From assembly GCA_022457155.1 (NCBI GenBank), contig JAJGOT010000310.1, forward strand, positions 982,834-1,046,833: DNA of 64,000 nt. Direction: 5' to 3'. The notes beneath the pieces are model-generated. The model made no database searches, was not told where the DNA came from, and worked only from the letters and a program-made list of their open reading frames with translations. Every line of letters starts with the position of its first letter. The first letter of the stretch is position 1. Both the position numbers and the translations under genes were made by a program. Below, one piece after another: positions 46,301 through 52,692 of this stretch. This DNA is from Cladopsammia gracilis. Lineage: Eukaryota > Cnidaria > Anthozoa > Scleractinia > Dendrophylliidae.

Positions 46301-46868
46301 TGAACTGTAATCCACTTCCATCCTTGCAATCCTGCTTTTTATCTCCAAACTACAGCGTCTGTTTTTCTCTACAGAACATTTGTATCCAATTTAGTTGTAT
46401 ATTTGGTGGCATTTGGCGTTACACCATGGAAAAATGATAGTGAATTTTGTTAATTGAGGCCACGAAACCAAAGAAAATGAAAAGTTTGCAAAGGAACACG
46501 GTTGCTGATATATGAAAACGTTCCGTTAAATTTTCAATGGAATGTTCTCGCTGTAGAATTCATCTGAACAGTTTTCATTTGTTTTCATTTCTTTATCCAT
46601 TGTAGACATGAGCTGATAAGGGAATAAAGAGCTTATTGGACCGGTTGTTATTTTTATTTTAAACTTTTTAATCAATAACAGACATGAACTGATGACTGAA
46701 TGCTGGAGGGAGGACCCATGTACTCGCCCCAGTTTCCTGCAACTGGTTGAAAAACTGGAGGTGATATTGCAGAAGGATGCACCGTACCTTGACCTGGGAA
46801 AGCATGATGAATCCCGTCCGTACTACAACGTGCCTCCTGGAACTAGCACTGCTGACGAAAGCAAATAG
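22317..46868 (+). CDS. Receptor tyrosine kinase RTK1: 2 CTLD, 3 LU, TM, split kinase
   Basis: 18 coding exons: 22317-22374, 25404-25808, 26459-26655, 28370-28490, 28775-28981, 29272-29511, 36972-37193, 37838-38015, 38470-38687, 39446-39630, 41333-41410, 41862-41987, 42183-42314, 43182-43367, 44166-44377, 44719-44759, 45715-45811, 46682-46868. All junctions are GT-AG with matching phase; the total is 3090 bp, 1029 aa plus stop. Domains: signal peptide, CTLD1, short CTLD2, three Ly6/uPAR domains, one transmembrane helix with a basic stop-transfer, and a tyrosine kinase ([36 protein letters not shown]) with an acidic insert of about 160 residues. All catalytic residues are present, so it should be active. 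The kinase resembles the FGFR/VEGFR/Ret group. CTLD-RTKs are known from Hydra (Sweet Tooth); CTLD plus LU in one RTK is not familiar to me. Noncoding 5' exon(s) are likely further upstream. The exon model is inferred without transcripts. Confidence 0.85.
22936..24221 (+). mobile_element. TIR element with minisatellite arms carrying an HTH ORF, in RTK1 intron 1
   Basis: TIRs begin tggttgccgaaatgtagc (left, from 22938) and end with the complement at 24219. TA lies directly outside both ends. Each TIR continues into an array of about 20-bp units (aaaatatattttcattcgat): about 22965-23295 on the left and, inverted, 23920-24190 on the right. The arrays face each other and could form a hairpin of several hundred bases. 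The interior carries the open frame at 23298-23834. TA flanks resemble Tc1/mariner-type targets, but no DDE domain is present. It is probably non-autonomous. Confidence 0.85.
23298..23834 (+). pseudogene. HTH-domain fragment of an integrase/transposase-like protein
   Basis: 178 codons. The C-terminal 50 residues form a GRPRF...[22 protein letters not shown] helix-turn-helix. This resembles the N-terminal region of animal genome-encoded proteins that continue into an rve-type integrase core. After the stop the same frame continues ([14 protein letters not shown]) for about 20 codons before the inverted minisatellite, so the catalytic core is absent. It might be a captured or truncated transposase, or the element's own DNA-binding protein. 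The assignment is by motif memory only. Confidence 0.5.
24222..25403. other. RTK1 intron 1, distal part
   Basis: Contains a TATA box (tataaaag, 24649-24656) followed by an ATG-initiated 31-bp open stretch ending in a GT donor (24700-24730). A block at about 24762-24985 recurs at about 40946-41150 in a later intron of the same gene (gatgt.atgtgaccatgaat). No other feature is seen. Confidence 0.45.
25404..25808 (+). CDS. RTK1 CTLD1 exon
   Basis: A single 405-bp exon, phase 1 at both ends, holds one whole [55 protein letters not shown] and YIC. The EPN/QPD and WND Ca2+ ligands are replaced by KPS and WNL, so classical Ca2+-dependent sugar binding is unlikely. Seven Cys are present, one more than the canonical six (ECC near the end). 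Confidence 0.9.
26459..26655 (+). CDS. RTK1 CTLD2, N-terminal half
   Basis: 197 bp, phase 1 to 0. It encodes [15 protein letters not shown], an alpha-1 segment [15 protein letters not shown] and [10 protein letters not shown]: the two N-terminal Cys, helix 1 and helix 2 of a CTLD. It joins in phase 0 to 28370. Confidence 0.83.
27795..28308 (+). mobile_element. hAT-derived fragment in the RTK1 CTLD2 intron
   Basis: Ends are cataggcggcggagc and gctccgccgctcatat with adjacent G and C runs. The interior carries a hAT C-terminal dimerisation signature in two frames: [11 protein letters not shown], then [15 protein letters not shown] and [13 protein letters not shown] (28020-28235), ending GHFGKFE and a stop. 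A frameshift near 28030 separates the parts, and the catalytic region is missing. It ends 62 bp before the CTLD2 second exon. Confidence 0.75.
28370..28490 (+). CDS. RTK1 CTLD2, C-terminal half (compact)
   Basis: 121 bp, phase 0 to 1. It reads HVWIG, then directly [27 protein letters not shown] sits at the expected beta-2 position, but the 40 or so residues usual before the next Cys (WxDG, NW, EPN) are absent. All six canonical Cys of the two exons are kept. This fits a compact CTLD lacking the long loop. A missed exon in 26656-28369 is the alternative; I did not find one. Confidence 0.75.
28775..28981 (+). CDS. RTK1 LU1 (Ly6/uPAR) exon
   Basis: 207 bp, phase 1-1. It starts CYQC and ends ECCDGYLCN, the CC..xCN hallmark of three-finger LU domains. 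It has nine Cys; the partner of the second Cys seen in LU2 and LU3 is missing. Asn-glycosylation sequons occur (NNIS, NCT, NKT). Confidence 0.88.
29272..29511 (+). CDS. RTK1 LU2 exon
   Basis: 240 bp, phase 1-1, preceded by tcttttcag. It contains CYQC at the start, ECCSDDKCN at the end and the full ten Cys of an LU domain. Confidence 0.9.
30726..31106 (-). pseudogene. Unrecognised ORF in the 7-kb element
   Basis: 126 codons on the minus strand. The middle part ([26 protein letters not shown], written here only in pieces: [23 protein letters not shown]) looks like a small beta-barrel of chromo/Tudor style. After HYW the adjacent frame gives [11 protein letters not shown], which continues the pattern better, so a frameshift is likely. 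Function unknown; probably an element protein. Confidence 0.35.
31465..31660. mobile_element. Fold-back element, 196 bp
   Basis: Arms of about 63 bp start tgttccaggcgttcagatag at 31465 with the exact complement at 31660. Long arms with a short loop; nested in the 7-kb element. Confidence 0.88.
34000..34964. mobile_element. 965-bp TIR element nested in the 7-kb element
   Basis: Ends ggggccgtcgacatattccc (34000) and its near-complement ending at 34964 (gggaatatgtcgacgggccc), followed inward by ccgctta and G-rich runs. No transposase is seen. Confidence 0.8.
35280..36090. repeat. Degenerate minisatellite of about 100 bp, interrupted by a MITE
   Basis: Recurrent blocks gcagaatttttgcgc, tcattagtttt and cactaaatttattcatgg repeat with loose spacing. 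The array is broken at 35798-36039 by a MITE (gggccgggttgttcaaagc ... gctttcgaacaaccgtgccc) whose second copy lies at about 41449-41670. Confidence 0.7.
36972..37193 (+). CDS. RTK1 LU3 exon
   Basis: 222 bp, phase 1-1. RCYEC at the start, QCCEGNQCN at the end, ten Cys. It begins 51 bp after the end of the 7-kb element. Confidence 0.9.
37838..38015 (+). CDS. RTK1 juxtamembrane and transmembrane exon
   Basis: 178 bp, phase 1 to 2. A Ser/Thr/Lys stalk precedes a helix of about 22 hydrophobic residues ([20 protein letters not shown]), then [10 protein letters not shown] as stop-transfer. Confidence 0.9.
38470..38687 (+). CDS. RTK1 kinase exon 1 (Gly loop, catalytic Lys)
   Basis: 218 bp, phase 2 to 1. 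[20 protein letters not shown] start, glycine loop GRGAFGVV and VAVKVLQ with the beta-3 Lys. About 20 extra residues between beta-2 and beta-3 ([16 protein letters not shown]) form a longer loop than in FGFR. Confidence 0.93.
39446..39630 (+). CDS. RTK1 kinase exon 2 (alpha-C to hinge)
   Basis: 185 bp, phase 1 to 0. [12 protein letters not shown] supplies the alpha-C Glu. [12 protein letters not shown] and [20 protein letters not shown] are typical of the FGFR/Ret-like group. It ends at the start of the kinase insert. Confidence 0.92.
40021..40741 (-). mobile_element. TTAA-type MITE family D, copy 2 (inverted)
   Basis: Inverted near-full copy of the 19580-20297 element with the same TIR. The left flank is CTAA and the right is TTAA. 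It lies in the intron between kinase exon 2 and the kinase insert. Confidence 0.82.
41333..42314 (+). CDS. RTK1 kinase-insert exons a-c (41333-41410, 41862-41987, 42183-42314)
   Basis: Three exons of 78, 126 and 132 bp, each phase 0 at both ends. They encode 112 hydrophilic, Glu/Lys-rich residues with no known domain ([36 protein letters not shown]). Any of them could be skipped without a frameshift. Acceptors and donors are standard (ttctag, acatag, catttag; gtaggt, gtaaga, gtaaga). Confidence 0.82.
42477..43042. mobile_element. MITE with tatagagtgttttcac TIR in a kinase-insert intron
   Basis: Ends tatagagtgttttcac-atgacgtca and tgacgtca-gtgaaaacactctata. The centre holds a near-palindrome pairing ggccgccatgttg with caagatggccgc (about 42828-42870). 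No ORF. Confidence 0.85.
43182..43367 (+). CDS. RTK1 kinase-insert end and alpha-E exon
   Basis: 186 bp, phase 0-0. An acidic segment [13 protein letters not shown] is followed by [12 protein letters not shown], the alpha-E helix that returns to the kinase fold. Confidence 0.9.
43455..44155 (+). repeat. Dispersed repeat family A, copy 3, abutting a kinase exon
   Basis: Collinear with the other family A copies. Its recognisable end (gctcagcctatctatgtata) lies about ten bases before the acceptor of the catalytic exon at 44166. Confidence 0.78.
44166..44377 (+). CDS. RTK1 catalytic-loop exon
   Basis: 212 bp, phase 0 to 2. [30 protein letters not shown] and [17 protein letters not shown] and the tyrosine-kinase-specific AARN are intact. 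Activation-loop Tyr residues are in IYEDVY. Confidence 0.95.
44719..45811 (+). CDS. RTK1 C-lobe exons (44719-44759 and 45715-45811)
   Basis: A 41-bp exon encodes [14 protein letters not shown], and a 97-bp exon encodes [16 protein letters not shown] and [11 protein letters not shown]. Phases run 2, 1, 2. The intron between them holds a 37-bp tandem repeat. Confidence 0.92.
45355..45585. repeat. 37-bp tandem repeat, about 6 copies
   Basis: Units contain ccaaggtgcctcaccacacc and ccactgccac, almost identical to each other. Period 37 was measured between ggtgcc positions 45361 and 45398. Intronic. Confidence 0.92.
45899..46122. repeat. 26-bp tandem repeat (tgatatatcgtctgatatat)
   Basis: About nine near-identical units with an internal half-period of about 13 bp. 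In the last intron of RTK1. Confidence 0.92.
46682..46868 (+). CDS. RTK1 last exon (C-lobe end and Tyr tail)
   Basis: [18 protein letters not shown] and [11 protein letters not shown] close the kinase domain. The tail has APYLDL and RPYYNVPP, then TAG at 46866. A candidate poly(A) signal ATTAAA lies at 46919 and AATAAA at 47404. Confidence 0.93.
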
Positions 46869-46924
46869 AACGGACACTCGGTGACGACTGAATGCCAAAA
46901 CAGATAATTGTAATGCGAATTAAA

Positions 46925-47858
46925 CAGAGCATGAAAAATTACTTAAAGTATCGATAAAGTAATCATGATAACGCGACCTCGTTTGTAGGAACATTTAATA
47001 CATAAGAGTGATTAAGTTGTTTATTAAAAATGCAAGTCAAAGTAATAAGACAACAAAATTGAAAACCTAAATATATTGCTGGCAAGAGTAATGGATGAAA
47101 CGTGCTTGCGGCTTCAATAGAAAATTTAGCAGTTTATCGTTCCTGTTAAACTATTCGCCACTTGCAAACAAGGGCTGAAACAATGCAGTGGGAATTTACC
47201 AGATAAACAAGATAAGCAGTTATAGGACCTAAATAGTCATAGGTCCTAATGTAAAACTACTTTTTGTGCTAGGCTTGAGTAAACTAGCATGCATACCGGT
47301 TTTTAAATGATTCAACCAAAGTTATAGCGTTTGTTGATCCCATATGGTGGTAATGACAGAAATTTTTACAAATTTTATTAACATTAATGCACGAGATGAT
47401 CATAATAAATAGATCGCTTACTACAGTAGTACGAAATATAACGAGAAGCCGCGGTATTTATTATGTTGTGTAAAAAATGTTGGTAAATATAACAATCAAA
47501 ATAAAGACAATTTAAAAGAAAGAAAACTTGCTTGGCAGAGATTTGAGCCCACAAACCCCCGACGTGTTAGCTAAAGTAGTGAAATTACAATGGAATCTCA
47601 ATGACTATAACTCCGTATAACTCGAACCTGTACAGTTATGAGAGTTACCCCATTTTCATACCAGAGTCGCTTGGCCCTCAAGCCTGAGCAAAACAATTTT
47701 GTTCACTTGATGCATGCAAATTAAATGGACACTGTCGCGGTTGATACATGTATATGGTGTTTTCATGATTATGGTCAGGAGCTTGCTTTAAGCTTGCTTT
47801 TTTTATCTTGAAATTGGAAGCCATCACAGCCGAAGGGGTGAATGCAAAGAAATATTAG
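46925..47858. other. Gene-free stretch downstream of RTK1
   Basis: A weak SINE-like B box in minus orientation (gatttgagcccac, about 47541) is seen. No ORF of note. Confidence 0.35.
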
Positions 47859-49553
47859 AGGGTCTGAATGGGGGTATCTCGATAGCACTTAACACTTAAT
47901 TTTTGGGCTCTATAACATGAAACAGTTAAATTTTAGGCATTTTAACACTTACAGTAAAAAATTCACCGTAACAGTAAATTTCATCCAGATAGAAACAAAA
48001 ACGGCTCCAAAATTGTCGGAAAGTTGCCCGAAGGTCATTTGAACGTTGCCGATCATTTCCGAAGACTACCGAAGACTTCCGAGGAGAAATCGGAGGAGAA
48101 TTCCGAAAATGTTTCGACTATATAACAAGGACGGAATAAAGTGTTGAAAGGCCAAACACGACTCATAAGCTCGTGATAATGTAAATCGTGACCTCATAGT
48201 TGTGATGTAACGAGTATTACCCTAGGGATCCCCCCCCCCCCCCCCCCCACTCTTAGCAGTTGTTGACTTTGAATAAAGTGTTATTTGCTCATGAGGATAT
48301 TCTAAAGAATAGGCACAGCCGGGAAGTACATTGTAACGAAAGGCAGGATTTTTTCCACTTTAACTCTTTGTTTTAGGGTTGACTTCTTTTCACTAAATTT
48401 GACTTCAGATGTAATTCTTTCAACGGCATTGTAAGGGTAGCCTATAGCTCTAAGACCTAATGATATATTTGAATTTGTTGTTATTCTTCTTGAACGATTT
48501 TGCTGAAGAGTTAGTTCTTAGAAGTCTTAGTGCTTCACCTTTTATGAATTCTTTTCTGACCCCCGGTGAGTGAAAGGAAGAGAATTCGATATTCTGGAAA
48601 GTCTGTCGGTTTAAAGTGTGTGCGGATATCGAGGATTGCTTCTTTGAAGACAGTTGTATCCAGCAAATTTATTTATTTGTCTGAGATGTCAGCCCGGTGA
48701 ATTTTATTGTATGGTGGTGTCTGTTTGCTAGGAAAATGAACTCTTCTATAATCTTCTTTTTATCGACAATCCACAACGAGAATATGTCGTCCATGTATAT
48801 TTTCCACTCAAGTGGTTTGCGTAGTCCAATTATTTCAGTTTCAACCGCCGACAGAAAGATGTTTGCAAAGGCAGCAGCCATCTTTGTGCCCATCGCAGTT
48901 CCGTGAGTTTGGAGAGTATGGATTATAGTGTTGCCAGGCCAAACACGAGTCATAAGCTCGTAATAATGTGGATCGTGATCTCATAGTTTTGCTCTAACGA
49001 GTATATCCCCTTTTGTAAGAGATTACGGAAGGATCTTTGTAAATTTCTCTTAGTAGTAGTTGACTTTGAATTAAATGCTATTTGCTCATCGTTACAAAAG
49101 GTGATAGGCCTAACACAAATGCTGCTTGTGGCTCGTCATCAAAAGCACTCTAGTCCAGCTTTAGGATAGGGTTACCCCAAGCACGCGCCTTAGATATAAC
49201 AGATCCGTTGTTCTCAAATGTTGTCGATTCTTTGATCGATCTTAGGAATAAATCTCTAACTGTCTCACTGACAGGAGAAATTTACGAGATTGCTCCCCAG
49301 GTTTCCCAGAATACTGTTAAAGTGCAGGCATGGCGATTGAATGATTTCATTAGCGATTTCCGCAGAGCAGATAAGTGTTTACAATGCTAAAAGACTATGT
49401 TTTAGACTATGTTTTTTTTTACAAAACACATCAAACACTTTTAAAAACAGTATTTTCGCCGGCAACAGTAAACATTAAAATATTGACCAATTCAACAGCA
49501 AACACCAAGAATTATGGGTAAATAACACTTAACACTAAACCCTATTCAGACTC
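47859..49553. mobile_element. Degenerate TIR element carrying a Penelope-like insertion
   Basis: Weak inverted similarity between gggtctgaatggggg...cacttaacactta at 47864 and ...aacacttaacactaaaccctattcagac ending near 49553 suggests an old element around the Penelope-like remnant. The ends are diverged, so the boundaries are tentative. Confidence 0.4.
48147..49090 (-). mobile_element. Penelope-like retroelement remnant with direct repeats
   Basis: Minus-strand peptides QTHGTAMGTKMAAAFANIFL and WKIYMDDIFSLW match the reverse-transcriptase YxDD region typical of Penelope-like elements. Further 3', in shifted frames, DTTVFKEAILDIRTHFKPTD and RKEFIKGEALRLLRTNS follow the family order. Direct repeats of about 145 bp (ccaaacacgactcataagct) flank it at 48150-48298 and 48942-49090, resembling pseudo-LTRs. 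Stops and frameshifts make it inactive. Confidence 0.82.
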
Positions 49554-50499
49554 TCATATTGAGATGTGTATGATACCTTAGAAATCGAAATTTCTTTGCA
49601 CTGCTTCAAACATTTTCATTGGTGCCTCTAGTGATAACACTCCTTGAGAGAAATTGTTTGGCAGTGTAATTGACATTCTTTGTTGCCATAGCAACAGGGC
49701 CCGCCCCAAGAGCCCGAATTTTATAGCTGTCACGCCAACAGCAATAACTCTGTAATGAAAGACAATATGGTTCAAAACTTTTCAGGACGTATTCTCAATA
49801 GATAGATCTCTGCAATGAACCTAAAAGATGCCAACTAATGTGACTTTGACCTTGCCGAATAATAACTAACTTTTGGATGAACAAATTAAAGGGCAATGTT
49901 TTAACAAAAACGTGCATGCCTAGGATTGGTCAGCTTTGCTTTGTATTTTCTTTTAGATTCGTTGCACAGACGCATTATTCAACATTTTGTGCAGAAAATT
50001 TCAGGAAATTATCTCAAACACTTTTTGAACTAGACATGTTGAGCGACTCGCATTTTTGTCAAAATACATTTTGCGAGAAAAAGGCATTCTAAAACTATAG
50101 ATTGGAACTCAGACTTTTCTGTTCGACCTCTGAACGAACGAAGTTTGTGAAAATGCACCAGAAGCATAAGTAACACCCTCTGCTTGCTGGTTCTTGTCTT
50201 CCTTTTTCTTACTTAATCCCCTTAGGATCTTTCTCCTCTTCTTCCTCTCATCGATTTCTTTGTACTCAGCACCACGAATGCGATCTAAGTCAAGGCGCCT
50301 GCACCCATCTTCAGTGTATTTTCCAGGGGTTATTTTTAAAGCTGTAAGTAAGAGCAAAGCAGTTCTAGCTCCAATGTTGAAATGGCTGATGACATCAAAC
50401 AACCCAAATTCCAAAAGCTCCATTCCAACAAACACTTCCTTGGGTATCCGCTCCCATACCATTCCATTGACCGCTTCATTTTGGTTTTGCGTTTTCCCA

Positions 50500-50866
50500 T
50501 GACGACATTTATTCTCTTATTTATGAGATACTATATCTACACCAGTAAACTCAACTCTAAAGCTATAACTGATCAAGAATTCAAAAATAAAGTATTGATA
50601 AAGTATCGAACCGAGAATTTATCCTAGATGCAGATTACTTAGAAATCTTAAATTCAACATTAGTTAATGTCCAAATACCTTCCTGGAAGACTGTCCTTAA
50701 TTTCACGCTCAAATGTTTGCATGATATTTATAAATTAGTATATATGTATTTACAGAAATTATATAATAATGACAGTGTATCTTATATGTAAATGTTTGTT
50801 GTTATGTTTTGTAAATGACTTGTAACTTAAGGTGAAATAAAGTTTTGCAAAATGAAAAAAAAAAAT
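50500..50866 (+). mobile_element. 5'-truncated retro-insertion with poly(A) inside the MULE
   Basis: It separates two parts of the transposase frame and ends in a signal and tail (gtgaaataaag...aatgaaaaaaaaaaa). Coding content is negligible; it is probably a LINE 3' UTR. Confidence 0.65.
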
Positions 50867-51405
50867 CTGAAGGGAATCCTCACTTAATCTTTGATAGACA
50901 GGTTTCACCTTGGCAATGACAGCATCAGGGAATCATGCTTGAAGGTATTCCTGTTGTGCTGAAAGCCACACCAGCTAGCCAGAGGGTCCAGCGGGACAGT
51001 GGTTGTGAAGGTTACGCCTTTCACTTGAGGCACAGTGGAAAAAACTTGCATGTACTGGTTTTTTTTTATACCATTCAAGTCTCCAATGTTAGAGCGAATG
51101 GCAATGCCATAATAATTCTGGAGTTTGTCAATCATGGCATCAGTGAGTTTGCCCTTCCCACTAAGGCCAGGGTTTTCTTTTTTTGAGTTTCCTTACTGCT
51201 GTTCCAACCCGTTTCTGGACGTGTCCTACAGATTCTCTCTTGATGACCTGGACTCCATCTGCTGAGTAGACATCCTTGTCTTGATTGTAACTTTTGCTGT
51301 CACCATCAGAATAAAGTTCAGTATGGGTAACAACAGACCGTCTAAAAATACGATCAGCACCCTCCACTTCCATGGTAGGTGCAGACCTCTTATAATTAGA
51401 TTTGC

Positions 51406-51572
51406 AATAGACCAATTCCGATATATTAAAATTCATACTTGGCTCCGAAGCTTAGAGGAATAAAACAAACAAATTAATTATTCATCCCTGAACCTCGATG
51501 TGATTTCTTTTGTTTTATTCCCCTAAGCCTCGGAGCCAAGTATGAATTTTAATTTATCGAAATTGGTCTATT
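51406..51572. mobile_element. Fold-back family B, copy 2, inside the MULE
   Basis: Same arms as 5157-5322 (cttggctccgaagctta / taagcctcggagccaag). It lies exactly between WRVDHN and the CKSNYKRSAP part of the transposase. Confidence 0.85.
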
Positions 51573-52692
51573 GTTGTGGTCTACCCTCCAACGACGGTAC
51601 TCCTCACTGTCTTTATCCAAATGTGAATGCCTTTGACACCGTTTACAAACTTTAGAGAGTGGCTCTGCATCTAAGACTCTAGCAGAGTCGATTGAAATAA
51701 CAATTAAGCAACCATTCTTGGAAGAGTAACCCCTTATCTTCCAGGTACCGTCACAGAAAACACCACAGTTGACTACATCATTTTCACTAGCTTGTGCTGG
51801 GCATGCCTGATCTGTTTTGCTGCCATTGACATACTGTCCTTGGCAATTGCTTTAATCTCGATATTGCTGTTGTTTCGCTAGGATCTTTGTGTTTTTCGCT
51901 GTGATATTTTAGTCAGCCAAACAGCTTTTGTTTTCAAGCTACAGGTAAAACAGACTGCTCGCCGAGTGGACGAGCGGACGGACACCATCTTGTTTGTTGC
52001 TATTGCTGTCCTTGTATCTTTTATCGTGGGTTCCGCGCGTGTTTAGAACCCAGTTGGCGCGCGCCAAAAAAAAAGGGTACCAGCCACCTTAAAGGGAGAC
52101 CTCTATTAAGGCGCGGGAATACCTTTGAGCGTCGCGAATACTATTTCAGCATCCACTAAGGAGACAGCTACATGCTTGGGTGTAAACTGTAGACTTGTCT
52201 GCGCTTAGTTCAATTCCCACTCATACACTGTGATGTTTCATTTCCAGTTATTGTTCTGTCCTGTGAAGGTCTGTGCAATGAAGGTAACGCTTAGGGTCGA
52301 GATTAGAGGAACAAAATGGAGTAAAACCACCAAAGATTACACTCCGCTCCCATCATGCAAGGATAATAGATCTTCCCCCTCCCCCTCAGTGTGAACTTTT
52401 CGCAGCCTATAGAGTTGAACATTCTTATTATAGGATTGCATTTTAAGAACTGTACAAATATTCTTTACGACAGTAATTGCCAGCACCATTTTTATTTTTT
52501 TCATCTTAGCATTCGTTATAACAAAAGTTGACTTTATATCGAAGGAATTTTACGCTATTATTACTGAATATCTGGGATTGATTTGTTACTACATCTTCAG
52601 TTAAAAGGGATCAGTTGATTAGAATAGCCACTTTTAAACGTATTTTGTTTTAGCCCAATTATAGCTTTACTATTTTGAAAGATCTGGCGACC

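Larger units (their letters stand above)
50105..51990 (-). pseudogene. Mutator-like transposase pseudogene with nested insertions
   Basis: On the minus strand the order is: an N-terminal part near 51970-51580 (frameshifted, ending EEYRRWRVDHN), then SAPTMEVEGADRIF and DGDSKSY, HVQKRVGTAVRKLKK (51436-51161), MIDKLQNYYGIAIRSN (51135), AVIAKVKPVYQRLSEDSL near 50900 and NEAVNGMVWERIPKEVFVG...ITPGKYT (50500-50109). This is the layout of the large MULE-type transposases that are frequent in coral genomes. It is broken by a fold-back (51406-51572), a retro-insertion (about 50500-50866) and frameshifts. Confidence 0.72.

Noticed and set aside
48150..48210. Hammerhead motif in the Penelope direct repeats
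   Set aside because: CTTATGAGTCGTG on the minus strand is reminiscent, but no GAAA follows at the right place.
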